Counted from the first letter of the stretch, positions 1 to 7,789 are shown. The stretch is 27,563 nucleotides of DNA from an uncultured Eubacteriales bacterium (GCA_900316925.1 ONEU01000067.1:1-27563); one strand, 5' to 3'. Numbers and translations: made by a program. Notes: a model not told the origin generated them from the sequence alone.

Positions 1-1232
1 CCGATACGGGCTTTCAGTGCGGCGGATACTTCATTCGCTACTTCATCGTCGGATTTGGTATTGTCAGCGGATTTTTCAATCTCTACGGCATACTTGTTGG
101 TGAAGCCCTTTTCAAAAATACGGATCAGATATTCGCCGGTAATGCCCTTATGCTCACGAACAACAGCTTCAATATCGCTCGGAAATACATTAACAGCCGA
201 TACAATAAACATATCGTCCTTTCTGCCGAGAATATGGATTCTGCCATGAGTTCTGCCGCATGAGCACTTTGTTGTATCGATGCGCCCGATATCCCCTGTA
301 CGGAAACGGATAAGCGGACGGGCGTGCTTTCTGAGGGTTGTAAATACCAGCTCGCCTACCTGACCGGGTTCAAGTACCTCTCCTGTGTGGATATCAACCG
401 TTTCAACGAGAATATGGTTTTCTGCGATATGAAGTCCGTCTTTGGCTTCGCACATTGCAGCGCAGGCGCCGAAAATATCAGACAGCCCGTAGAAATCATA
501 GACCTCTGCACCCCAGATATCCTCGATAGCCTTTCTTGTGGCTTCAATAGAACCGCCAAGCTCACCGGCAACAATGATCTTCTTGATATTCAGGTCCTTT
601 TTGGGGTCGATGCCGCTTTTCAGCGCCTTTTCACCAAGCTGCCATGCATAAGAGGGGGAAGTCCAGATAACGGTCGGCTGATAGGTTTTGAGAACGAACA
701 GAAGTCTTTCACTCGGGAGCGTACCTCCCCAGATGCACAGTGCACCCAGATTCTGTGCGCCGATAACATCAGGACCGCCGACATACAGCGAGAAATTCAG
801 TGCATGAACATATCTGTCATTGGGACGCATACCGATCTGCCAGAACCAGCGGCTTTCCGTATCCTGAAATTCGTCAAAATCCTTTTTGGTAAACGGACTC
901 ATGGTAGGAACGCCTGTTGAGCCGGATGATGTGGAAATGAATACAACATCCTCCTCCGGCACTGCTGCAAGTTCACCCAGGAAGGAACCTACCCCCTGCG
1001 TATCCCTCTGTGTTGTCTTATTGATGAAGGGGAATTTCTGAATATCCTTCAGTGTTTTGATGTCCTCCGGCTTTACTCCGGCTTCGTCAAAAGAGCGCTT
1101 GTAATAGGGCGCATGATCGTATGCAAACTTTACGATCTCCTGCAGGTCTGCAAGCTGTCTTTTTTCCAGTTCCTCACGGGGAAGGGTCTCCAGTTCCTCA
1201 TCCCAGAATTTACTCGTTATATCTCTGCTCAT
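1..1232 (-). CDS. Phenylacetate-CoA ligase family (PaaK-like) AMP-forming acyl-CoA ligase, C-terminus cut by window edge
   Basis: The frame runs from ATG at 1232 to the window edge without a stop, giving about 410 codons. PaaK proteins are usually about 430-440 residues, so roughly 20-30 residues are missing. Visible hallmarks are an AMP-binding P-loop (SSGSTGVPT), FYGLSDIFG, RFRTGDIGRID, a KCSCGRTHGR cysteine pair and GRKDDM before the C-terminal domain. The family joins an aryl or acyl acid to CoA with ATP going to AMP. The start has AAGGAG 8 nt upstream, 16 nt after the oxidoreductase beta stop, so it is the last visible gene of the operon. With the 2-oxoacid oxidoreductase it could interconvert acyl-CoA and free acid. 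The substrate is not readable: arylacetate is the family default, and a short-chain or sulfur-containing acid is possible. Confidence 0.88.
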   Translation of the reverse strand, partial: MSRDITSKFWDEELETLPREELEKRQLADLQEIVKFAYDHAPYYKRSFDEAGVKPEDIKTLKDIQKFPFINKTTQRDTQGVGSFLGELAAVPEEDVVFISTSSGSTGVPTMSPFTKKDFDEFQDTESRWFWQIGMRPNDRYVHALNFSLYVGGPDVIGAQNLGALCIWGGTLPSERLLFVLKTYQPTVIWTSPSYAWQLGEKALKSGIDPKKDLNIKKIIVAGELGGSIEATRKAIEDIWGAEVYDFYGLSDIFGACAAMCEAKDGLHIAENHILVETVDIHTGEVLEPGQVGELVFTTLRKHARPLIRFRTGDIGRIDTTKCSCGRTHGRIHILGRKDDMFIVSAVNVFPSDIEAVVREHKGITGEYLIRIFEKGFTNKYAVEIEKSADNTKSDDEVANEVSAALKARI

Positions 1233-1248
1233 GTCAACTACTCCTTTT

Positions 1249-2136
1249 TCACTTGAAATTCTTTTTAATATATTCCCATTTGGCGTCACGGGATTGTTTG
1301 ATTATCGCTATATCTTCGTCTGTCAGATGTCTGAAACGGCTCTGCTTTCTGAGGTAGCTCTCAACGCTTGAAAACTGCTTTGGCTCATGGTTCAGCGTAA
1401 AGCTGCCGTTTTCGTATTCGGCAAGATACCACAGACCGCAGTCTACTACTTCCTTGGCCGCCTCTACGGTTTCATCCGTTTTTATTCCCCAACCTGTAGG
1501 ACAGGGGGCGAGAATATGAATGTATTTTGTTCCCCTTATGCTTTTGGCTTTTTCGACCTTTCGCATAAAGTCATTCAGATAACCGACGCTTGCGGTTGCC
1601 GCATAGGGTATACCGTGAGCGGCTACGATCTCAAACATATTCTTTTTCTGTCTCAGATTACCGTGAATGTTCTTTCCGGCAGGTGTCGTTGTTGTTCTTG
1701 CACCGAATGGTGTCAGGGAGCTTTTCTGAATGCCCGTATTCATATAGGCTTCATTGTCATAGCAGATATAAAGAATGTCATCATTCCTGTCTATCGCACC
1801 GGACAATGCCTGCAAACCGATATCTGCCGTTCCTCCGTCGCCGGCAAAGCCTACAGCGTGGAAATCCGTTATTCCCTGCGCTTTCAGTCCTGCCTGAACA
1901 CCGGTGAGCATGGACGCCGTTCCGGCAAAGGTGGAGATGATGGCATTATTACCGAAGCAAAGCTGGGGATAGTTGAAGCCGACCGCCGACATACATCCGG
2001 CCGGCAAAACCGCTATGGCATTTTCGCCAAGGACCTTTAACGCTATCCTGACCGCAAGACTTCCTCCACAGCCGGCACAAGCCTTATGTCCATAAAAAAA
2101 TTCTGTTTCATTTATCGTCTTTGCATTGACTGCCAT
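1249..2136 (-). CDS. 2-oxoacid:ferredoxin oxidoreductase, beta subunit (PorB/VorB type, TPP-binding)
   Basis: A protein of 295 residues, normal for the stand-alone beta subunit of four-subunit pyruvate/2-ketoisovalerate ferredoxin oxidoreductases. Cys20 and Cys23 (HKACAGCGG) and Cys48 fit iron-sulfur ligation. GDGGTADIG at about 99-107 and CYDNEAYMNTG at about 125-135 are the thiamine diphosphate/Mg motif of the family. The enzyme decarboxylates a 2-oxoacid to acyl-CoA and passes electrons to ferredoxin. The ATG directly follows the alpha-subunit TAA with no gap, and its ribosome site (GGAGGTGAGATAA) lies in the end of the alpha gene. Pyruvate, 2-oxobutyrate, branched-chain or aryl 2-oxoacids cannot be told apart by eye. 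Confidence 0.93.
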   Translation of the reverse strand: MAVNAKTINETEFFYGHKACAGCGGSLAVRIALKVLGENAIAVLPAGCMSAVGFNYPQLCFGNNAIISTFAGTASMLTGVQAGLKAQGITDFHAVGFAGDGGTADIGLQALSGAIDRNDDILYICYDNEAYMNTGIQKSSLTPFGARTTTTPAGKNIHGNLRQKKNMFEIVAAHGIPYAATASVGYLNDFMRKVEKAKSIRGTKYIHILAPCPTGWGIKTDETVEAAKEVVDCGLWYLAEYENGSFTLNHEPKQFSSVESYLRKQSRFRHLTDEDIAIIKQSRDAKWEYIKKNFK

Positions 2137-3297
2137 TTATCTCACCTCCACTCCCAGAAATCTGACAACGGATCGTTTCTCTTTCAGTTCTTCAAAGATG
2201 GTTTCGATCTCCTGCGGAGAAATATTCTTCCCACCCAGACCGCCAATATAGTTTGACGTTGCTATGCTGATCCCTGCCTTCTGCAAAGCGGAATTGACAT
2301 TCGTATAGACTGTCCCCTCGTTGCCGAAAGAGATGTCCTTTTCAAGGACACCAACTGCCTTTGCATTCTTAACAGCCTTTGCGATTTCCGCATTTGGGAA
2401 GGGCCGCATATATCTGATTCTGAGCAGACCGACCTTTTCACCCTGTTCTCGGAGCTTATCGACTGTCTCACGGACAAGTCCGGAAATGCTTCCGAGCGTT
2501 ATCAGGATATCGTCGGCATCCTCTGTTTTATAGCTTTCGGTAAGCCCTGTATAGTGTCTTCCGAAAATGCTTTCAAACTTACTTTCCGCTTCTGCCACTA
2601 CCTCTCTGACATGGAGCAAGCCGGTATGCTCTTTATATTTAAAAAATGTATTGGTATCCGGTCCCGCGGAAAAGCCGAGATTTTTCGGATTGCTGAGCGA
2701 CATCTTGTTTTCCGTTTTGAACGGCGGCAAAAATTCATCCGCCTGCTCCTGTGTCGGAACATCAACCACTTCGTAAGTATGCGTAAGTACAAATCCGTCA
2801 AGGTTCGCCATAAAGGGGGTACTGACTTTCTGATGTTCCGCTATGTAAAAGCTCATCAGCGCAAGGTCAAGCGCCTCCTGTGCATTTTCTGCATACGCCT
2901 GAATCCATCCGCTGTCAAGCTGGGAAAGTGAATCCCTCTGGTCGCCGTAAATGTTCCACGGGAGAGCCGTTGAACGGTTGGCGTTCATCATAACGATCGG
3001 AAATCTGCCGCCTGCTGCATAGGGAAGACATTCCGCCATGTACAGCAGTCCCTGTGATGAAGTTGCCGTGAACGCCCTTGCACCCACAGATGAAGCACCC
3101 ATCGCGCAGGACAGCGCCGAATGTTCGCTTTCCACATGGATAAATTCGGATTTCAGACTTCCGTCCTCCACAAACTCGGAGAGCTTTTCAACAACTATCG
3201 TCTGGGGGGTGATCGGATAGGCGGAAATCACATGGGGTCTTGCAAGACGCACACCGTATGCAAAGGCTTCGTTGCCTGACAAAAACTCTCTTGCCAT
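2137..3297 (-). CDS. 2-oxoacid:ferredoxin oxidoreductase, alpha subunit (PorA/VorA type)
   Basis: A protein of 386 residues starting MAREFLSGNEAFAYG. An in-frame upstream ATG 13 codons earlier is rejected because the chosen ATG has GGAGG upstream and overlaps the delta-subunit stop by one base (TAATG). Family features include ISAYPITPQT near the N-terminus, FIHVESEHSAL, ARAFTATSSQGL and a C-terminal domain with RIRYMRPFPN, all typical of PorA. The subunit holds the pyrimidine domain and, with the beta subunit, makes the thiamine active site. Order in the operon is gamma-delta-alpha-beta. The substrate is not decided by sequence. Its place in a sulfur-responsive operon suggests a 2-oxoacid tied to sulfur amino acid metabolism (inference). 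Confidence 0.93.
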   Translation of the reverse strand: MAREFLSGNEAFAYGVRLARPHVISAYPITPQTIVVEKLSEFVEDGSLKSEFIHVESEHSALSCAMGASSVGARAFTATSSQGLLYMAECLPYAAGGRFPIVMMNANRSTALPWNIYGDQRDSLSQLDSGWIQAYAENAQEALDLALMSFYIAEHQKVSTPFMANLDGFVLTHTYEVVDVPTQEQADEFLPPFKTENKMSLSNPKNLGFSAGPDTNTFFKYKEHTGLLHVREVVAEAESKFESIFGRHYTGLTESYKTEDADDILITLGSISGLVRETVDKLREQGEKVGLLRIRYMRPFPNAEIAKAVKNAKAVGVLEKDISFGNEGTVYTNVNSALQKAGISIATSNYIGGLGGKNISPQEIETIFEELKEKRSVVRFLGVEVR

Positions 3298-3587
3298 TAT
3301 TTTTCCGCCTCCATTCTTATTGCACCGGGTCTGCATATCTTTCGGCAGATACCGCAGCCCTTGCAGAAATCATAATCTATCTGAACCTTCCCGTCCTTTG
3401 GGGAAATCACTCCGTCCGGACAGTAAAGGTAGCAATTCAGACAGCCGACACAGCTTGCCGTATCAATTACAGGACGGACATTACGCCAGCCTGCATTTTT
3501 TGTCACCAAATAGCCGGCTTCGTATGAAGTAGTATCGGGAATATCCTCAAAGCTCGTCGGTATTTTTTCTCTGAGATACGGCTTCAT
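3297..3587 (-). CDS. 2-oxoacid:ferredoxin oxidoreductase, delta subunit (2x[4Fe-4S] ferredoxin)
   Basis: A protein of 96 residues with two CxxCxxCxxxC clusters (CVGCLNCYLYC and CKGCGICRKIC), the second followed by P as in bacterial ferredoxin domains. This is the electron-transfer delta subunit of four-subunit oxidoreductases, moving electrons from the thiamine/Fe-S core towards external ferredoxin. The start overlaps the gamma-subunit stop by four bases (ATGA), and the stop overlaps the alpha start by one base, so the subunits are translationally coupled. Confidence 0.93.
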   Translation of the reverse strand: MKPYLREKIPTSFEDIPDTTSYEAGYLVTKNAGWRNVRPVIDTASCVGCLNCYLYCPDGVISPKDGKVQIDYDFCKGCGICRKICRPGAIRMEAEK

Positions 3588-4105
3588 TTTCCTGCCTCCT
3601 CATACGCTGCCCTGACGGCGGCTAAATTCTTTTCGTGAAGTCTCGGCGGCATGGACTGTTTCACTGCTTCTGTCAGATCATCAAGCGTGATTATCCTTGA
3701 AACAGCTGCCAAAGCGCCGAGAAGGATTGTATTCGTGATCGGCAGACCGAGATATTTTTCGGCTATGCTGTCACCGTCAATGGTGATAACTCTTTCGTTA
3801 TCAATTTTTGCTTTGGTATTGAGAAGTATTTTTCCGTCGGGCTTGAGTTCATCAAGTGCCTGTTCGCTGAAAAGCGTATCATCCAGAAAAATACTGTAAT
3901 CGGCCTTTGCAATTTCGCTTCTGTTGCCGATAGGCTTTGTATCAAGCTTTGTAAAAGCCCTGATCGGTGCGCCCCTGCGTTCGGGGCCGAATGACGGGAA
4001 AGCAAGAACAAAGGTGTTTTCTCGGAGAGAATAGGCTTCTCCCAACAGTCTTGCGGCTGTAAAGGCTCCCTGTCCTCCCCTGCCGTGCCAGATTATTTCT
4101 TTCAT
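3584..4105 (-). CDS. 2-oxoacid:ferredoxin oxidoreductase, gamma subunit (PorC type)
   Basis: A protein of 173 residues, standard length for the gamma subunit. It opens with IIWHGRGGQGAFTAARLL, the family's glycine-rich CoA-binding signature, and includes PSFGPERRGAP, which is also conserved. It is the first of four oxidoreductase genes and starts 13 nt after the ABC permease stop with a GGAGG ribosome site, so transporter and oxidoreductase look co-transcribed. The link to a transporter and to cysteine/methionine-type leader control is not usual for pyruvate synthase. Confidence 0.93.
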   Translation of the reverse strand: MKEIIWHGRGGQGAFTAARLLGEAYSLRENTFVLAFPSFGPERRGAPIRAFTKLDTKPIGNRSEIAKADYSIFLDDTLFSEQALDELKPDGKILLNTKAKIDNERVITIDGDSIAEKYLGLPITNTILLGALAAVSRIITLDDLTEAVKQSMPPRLHEKNLAAVRAAYEEAGK

Positions 4106-4118
4106 CTTTGCACCTCCG

Positions 4119-5120
4119 TTATTGCTTCCACCGAAGCAGGAATTTCTGGATCCTGTTGAAGAGAAATGAGATCATTACGATCACAATTCCGACAACGATC
4201 AGTCCTACTATCGTTCTTGTATAATCTCCGAAATCGGAGTAATTCTTGATATAATAGCCAAGACCGCTTTGTGCGCCGATCATCTCAGCGGATGTCAGTA
4301 GAACAAAGGAAACTGTCAGTCCCTGATTGCAGCCGATGAAGATCTGCTGCAATGATGCCGGAAGGATGACCGAAAACAGCATGGTAATTTTATTGACGTT
4401 CAGCACCTTTGCGGAATCAATGGTTTTCTTATCGACATTCATCACGCCGCTCATGGTTCCGGCAAGCACCGGCCAGAAGGTGGCAAGGAAGATCACGAAT
4501 ACCGATACACTGCGGAAGGTCGGCAGAAGCGCTATTCCGTAAGGGATGTAAACAATGGGCGGTATGGCGCCTAAGAATTTTGAAATGTAGGTTGCTGCAC
4601 TGCCAAGTCTTGCGCTCCAGCCTAAAAACAGGCCAAGAGGTATGGCAACAGCAAGTGCAAGCAGATAGCCTTGCAGGATGATTCCGACGGAGCTGAGAAT
4701 ATTGGTGAATATCTTGTCATAGTCACCGATAAACTGCCAGAAAACCTTTCCCGGCGGCGGGAAGAGTGCCGCCTTCAGGACATTGAATTTTGCCGTTGCC
4801 AGCGTCCACAGGATCAGAAGCCCATAGATAAAGGCTATGATATCCACAAACAGATTCAGAGCAGCAGGCTTTTTAATGAAGGCCGAAAAAACAAGGGTAA
4901 GTATTTCAACGCCGACAGCAAACCATATCACATAAGAAGCGTAGGTTTCCGTAGGGAGCTGATCGGGCAGGAACTGTATCAGCATAAGCACAACAAACAG
5001 CGCATGGACCACCCTGAAATATCTGCGGAAGATTTCTGATTTGGTTTTTGATTTTTCTGTTTTATTGTTCTCAAACGAACCTGAACGCGACACGGACGAT
5101 TTTGTCTGTGTATTCATCAT
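4119..5120 (-). CDS. ABC transporter permease, SsuC/TauC (nitrate/sulfonate/taurine) family
   Basis: A membrane protein of 333 residues. The C-terminal two thirds matches BPD_transp_1 permeases of the SsuC/TauC class, with hydrophobic segments such as IILQGYLLALAVAIPLGL and VSFVLLTSAEMIG and the family's GAIPPIVYIPYGI region. It is longer than the usual 250-270 residues because of an N-terminal extension of about 75 residues with two more hydrophobic segments. The ATG at 5120 overlaps the ATPase stop (ATGA) and has GAGGAGG 7 nt upstream. It would import an anionic or sulfur compound with its neighbours. Sulfonate is likely from family and regulation, but not proven. Confidence 0.88.
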   Translation of the reverse strand: MMNTQTKSSVSRSGSFENNKTEKSKTKSEIFRRYFRVVHALFVVLMLIQFLPDQLPTETYASYVIWFAVGVEILTLVFSAFIKKPAALNLFVDIIAFIYGLLILWTLATAKFNVLKAALFPPPGKVFWQFIGDYDKIFTNILSSVGIILQGYLLALAVAIPLGLFLGWSARLGSAATYISKFLGAIPPIVYIPYGIALLPTFRSVSVFVIFLATFWPVLAGTMSGVMNVDKKTIDSAKVLNVNKITMLFSVILPASLQQIFIGCNQGLTVSFVLLTSAEMIGAQSGLGYYIKNYSDFGDYTRTIVGLIVVGIVIVMISFLFNRIQKFLLRWKQ

Positions 5121-5923
5121 AGAACGACCTCCTCGCCGCCGATCTTGCTGACGATGTCGCTGTAGAACATCGCAAGCAGCTCATTCCGGAATTTGTTGTA
5201 TTCCTTTGTCTGCACAAGCTGTGCACGGTTTCTCGGACGTTCAAAGGGAACTCTGATCTCACGGTAAACACGTCCGGGATTCGCCGTCATCATCACGATC
5301 TTATCGGAAAGAAAGATTGCTTCGTCAATATCGTGGGTCACAAACACGACTGTTTTTCTCGGCGTGGCATTTTCCCAAAGCTCTAACAGCAGCTCCTGTA
5401 AAATAGTGCGGTTCTTTGCGTCTATCGCACCGAACGGTTCATCCATCAGAAGAATATCCGTATCCATTGCCAACGCTCTTGCAATCGCCACACGCTGCTG
5501 CATTCCGCCGGAAAGCTGGGAGGGATATTTATTCTTGAACTGTTCAAGCCCGACTTTTTCAAGAAATTCGTCAGCAAGCTGATAGCGCTCTGCCCTGCTG
5601 GCAGTCTTATTCACCTGCTTGATACCGAAGGCAACATTCTTCCTTGCCGTCATCCAGGGAAACAGCGAGTAGTGCTGAAAGACAACGCCTCTGTCGGGGC
5701 CTGTTCCTGTGACAGGCTCACCGTTTATCAGTATCTCTCCCTCTGTGGGGTTGTTGATACCCTCAAGAATACTCAACAGCGTGCTCTTTCCGCATCCGCT
5801 GGACCCTATCACGCTGACAAACTCGCCTTCCTCAATTGAAAAGCTGACGTTTTTCAGGGCTGTGAAGTTCTTTTTCTTTTCGGTATAATTGACGGTCAGA
5901 TGATTGATCTCTATCTTACTCAT
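5117..5923 (-). CDS. ABC transporter ATP-binding protein, SsuB/TauB family
   Basis: A protein of 268 residues with all ATPase motifs: Walker A GSSGCGKST, Q-loop VVFQHYSLFPW, signature LSGGMQQRVAIARAL, Walker B ILLMDEPFGAID and H-loop VFVTHD. The Q-loop and the PFGAID form are typical of the nitrate/sulfonate/taurine ATPases. Start ATG at 5923 follows GAGAGG by 8 nt, 50 nt after the binding-protein gene. It energises uptake through the adjacent permease. Confidence 0.93.
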   Translation of the reverse strand: MSKIEINHLTVNYTEKKKNFTALKNVSFSIEEGEFVSVIGSSGCGKSTLLSILEGINNPTEGEILINGEPVTGTGPDRGVVFQHYSLFPWMTARKNVAFGIKQVNKTASRAERYQLADEFLEKVGLEQFKNKYPSQLSGGMQQRVAIARALAMDTDILLMDEPFGAIDAKNRTILQELLLELWENATPRKTVVFVTHDIDEAIFLSDKIVMMTANPGRVYREIRVPFERPRNRAQLVQTKEYNKFRNELLAMFYSDIVSKIGGEEVVL

Positions 5924-5973
5924 AAATAGCCTCTCTTCTTTCCCCTGCGAACCTCCGAAAACGAACAGACTGT

Positions 5974-7116
5974 TTATTCAAACGCGTCGAAGTGTTTTTT
6001 TAGTTCGGCGTATACTTTATCATCCGGCTTTTCCTTGATAAGACTATCAAGTGCGCTCTTGTAGATATCTGTATTATAGAGCTTGTCAATATCGTAATCC
6101 TCGGTATAGCCAAGTTCCACAATGGACTTTTTCAAGGCAACGGTTCCCTGTTTGTCGGGATCCGGAACGGATGTGCCATAGCCGCCGTAAAGTTCCGTCT
6201 TGATAAGGTCTTCTTCAATATCAATATACTTCTTGACATCCTTGATGGTCTGCTCCTGATTTTCCTGGGTGAACTTATATGCCTTGATAAGCGCTCTTTC
6301 AAATGCCTGATAGGAATTGGGGTATTTGCTGAGTGCCGCTGTTGAAGCGACCTGACGGCAGCAGGGCTGATTCTGGAGGAGCGGCTCCTCTGAGCAGCGG
6401 TAAACTACTTTATATCCCTGACCTTCAGCAAGCGAAGTATAGGGTGAATACGCCGAAACTGCGTCGATGGTGTCATTCTGGAGAGCGTTATACGCGTCCT
6501 TCTGGCTGTCGAAATAAACGACATTTACCTTGTCGGCACCCTCCCCGATTTCAATACCCTTGTCTTTGAGAAGTATCTGGAGTTCGGCATCCTGTACGCT
6601 GTTTTTAACGGAAGCTACATTTCTGCCCTTGAGAATGGAGACATCCCATTTGTCAAGTCCCTCAACAAACTGAGGCTTGATAACATAACCGTGGCCATTT
6701 GTCATTGCTCCGCCGAAGATCGTCAGATCATGTCCCTTGCTCTGGAAAGTAATGGAGGGAACGGAACCGATAAAGGCAACATCCAGCTTTTCGGATTCCA
6801 GTCCTGTGGAAAGCTCCGCAGCAGAGGAAAACAGTGTGAGCGTTACGTCAAGTCCTTCCTCCTGAAAATATCCCTCTTCCTTTGCAACAAAACCAAGAAG
6901 GTGAGCTGTTGAATTGAGGTGGCCTAAGTTGAAGCTCGTCTTTTCAAGTGCCCGCTTTTCATTATTATCTGATGAAGCAGCCGTTGAGCTTGGGGTTGAG
7001 GCAGCCTTACTGTCCTGGGATGATGTCGTCTTTTCATTTGAGTTACAGCCTGCAAGAGCTGTTGCTGATACTGTAAGCGCAGCGGCTAATACTGCCGCGG
7101 TAATTTTTTTATTCAT
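5974..7116 (-). CDS. ABC transporter substrate-binding lipoprotein, SsuA/TauA (NMT1/THI5-like) family
   Basis: A protein of 380 residues. A signal peptide ends in a lipobox (ALAGC, lipidated Cys24), followed by a Ser/Thr-rich linker. The body has the NMT1-like layout: FNLGHLNSTAHLLGFVAKEEG, GLDVTLTLFSSAAEL, a VAFIGSVPSITF segment, and a second lobe with DAVSAYSPYTSLAEG. This family delivers alkanesulfonates, taurine, nitrate or thiamine precursors to SsuBC-type transporters. A Cys-Cys pair in QPCCRQVASTA is unusual for an extracytoplasmic binding lobe. AAGGAAAA precedes the ATG. It is the second gene of the operon controlled from the promoter near 7755. The ligand is probably an organosulfur compound (inference from regulation). 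Confidence 0.9.
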   Translation of the reverse strand: MNKKITAAVLAAALTVSATALAGCNSNEKTTSSQDSKAASTPSSTAASSDNNEKRALEKTSFNLGHLNSTAHLLGFVAKEEGYFQEEGLDVTLTLFSSAAELSTGLESEKLDVAFIGSVPSITFQSKGHDLTIFGGAMTNGHGYVIKPQFVEGLDKWDVSILKGRNVASVKNSVQDAELQILLKDKGIEIGEGADKVNVVYFDSQKDAYNALQNDTIDAVSAYSPYTSLAEGQGYKVVYRCSEEPLLQNQPCCRQVASTAALSKYPNSYQAFERALIKAYKFTQENQEQTIKDVKKYIDIEEDLIKTELYGGYGTSVPDPDKQGTVALKKSIVELGYTEDYDIDKLYNTDIYKSALDSLIKEKPDDKVYAELKKHFDAFE

Positions 7117-7170
7117 CGTGATTTTCCTTTCTTCTGTATCATTTTTCTGTATGACAGTTTACTTTCTATG

Positions 7171-7494
7171 TTAACCTCCGCAGCAATCGGGAATCTCTGA
7201 GCTTTCCTCGTTCTTGCAGCAGTCGGGAACGGATGATTCTTTATGACAGCAGCTTTTCTCTTCTGTGCTGTGATCACCGGACTTTTCTTTATCTTTGCAG
7301 CAGTCGGACTTTTCGCTGTCTTCACAGCAGCTTTCTTCTTTATGGCAGCAGTCCTTTTTCTCTGTGCTTACCGCAGAGGACTCTGCCGCTGACGGTGCAG
7401 CTTCCTTACCGTCCGACTGCTTTGTACAGGCTGTCAGTACCGGGAAACTAAGCAATACAGCAAACACCAATGCCGCAAGCTTTTTGTTCTTCAT
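7171..7494 (-). CDS. Small Cys-Cys-rich lipoprotein of unknown function
   Basis: A protein of 107 residues. A signal peptide ends in a lipobox (VLTAC, lipidated Cys23). The rest is a charged, disordered-looking tail with six Cys-Cys pairs at 49-50, 56-57, 65-66, 82-83, 92-93 and 104-105, in units like DCCHKEES and DCCKDKEK. The start is the ATG at 7494, 7 nt after GGAGG. An ATG two codons earlier is too close to that site, and the longer frame to 7593 would run through the terminator. It is the first gene after the leader ORF and terminator and precedes the ABC importer. Metal, persulfide or thiol binding at the cell surface is possible but not shown. I do not recognise the family. Confidence 0.8.
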   Translation of the reverse strand: MKNKKLAALVFAVLLSFPVLTACTKQSDGKEAAPSAAESSAVSTEKKDCCHKEESCCEDSEKSDCCKDKEKSGDHSTEEKSCCHKESSVPDCCKNEESSEIPDCCGG

Positions 7495-7518
7495 ATTCAT
7501 TCCTCCTGAAAACGACAT

Positions 7519-7547
7519 AAAAAACGGGAGGTCATCGCTGACCTCCC
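7519..7547 (-). terminator. Intrinsic terminator (attenuator) between leader ORF and Cys-rich lipoprotein gene
   Basis: On the minus strand, GGGAGGTCA-GCGA-TGACCTCCC forms a perfect 9-bp stem with a 4-nt loop, followed by G and six T. It lies 24 nt after the stop of the 33-codon leader ORF and 24 nt before the lipoprotein ATG, with no promoter in between. It can therefore only act to stop transcripts before they reach the operon. Confidence 0.88.
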
Positions 7548-7571
7548 TTAGTGAAACGCAGACACACTCTG

Positions 7572-7673
7572 TCACATTCGGAAAGCGCAGCAAGCCCTGA
7601 CACAGAAAATTGCTTCCTGAGTCATATACATACAGCTATTCATACACATATTCATTTCAGTTGTCCATGTCAT
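7572..7673 (-). CDS. 33-aa Met/Cys-rich leader peptide (putative attenuation peptide)
   Basis: ATG at 7673 has an excellent ribosome site (AAGGAGG, 8 nt spacing), and the frame ends at TGA 7572-7574. Seven of 33 residues are Met (1, 7, 9, 11, 15, 17, 33) and five are Cys (10, 14, 24, 28, 29). The peptide starts MTWTTEMNMCMNSCMYM and contains a tandem Cys-Cys near the end. It lies between a strong promoter and an intrinsic terminator, the layout of amino acid leader peptides, where ribosome stalling at scarce codons sets the terminator. The best alternative pairing I found is GCUUUCC (7580-7586) with GGGAGGU in the terminator arm, 7 bp with G-U pairs, which is weak. A functional small peptide is the alternative. 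Confidence 0.75.
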   Translation of the reverse strand: MTWTTEMNMCMNSCMYMTQEAIFCVRACCAFRM

Positions 7674-7740
7674 GGCTGTTTCCTCCTTGATGTGATATTT
7701 TCCGGTGACGGCTCCGCGCCGGGGCCGTTCCGATGTGTTT

Positions 7741-7769
7741 ATTATAACACCGGTTATTTCATTTGTCTA
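7741..7769 (-). promoter_or_regulatory. Promoter of the leader-lipoprotein-ABC-oxidoreductase operon
   Basis: On the minus strand, -35 TAGACA (7764-7769), a 17-bp spacer and -10 TATAAT (7741-7746) predict a start near 7734. The 5' end of the RNA could fold into a GC-rich hairpin (7708-7728, one mismatch) before the leader ribosome site. The LysR-type palindrome lies just upstream. Confidence 0.85.
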
Positions 7770-7789
7770 ATATCCGATAGGTATTATAG

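Noticed and set aside
1387..2931. Long plus-strand open frames opposite the oxidoreductase genes
   Set aside because: They are shadows of the minus-strand genes, with no ribosome sites and no family features.
7495..7593. Longer N-terminus for the Cys-rich lipoprotein, from 7593
   Set aside because: It would translate through the terminator hairpin and lacks a ribosome site. ATG at 7494 has GGAGG 7 nt upstream and gives a normal lipoprotein signal peptide.
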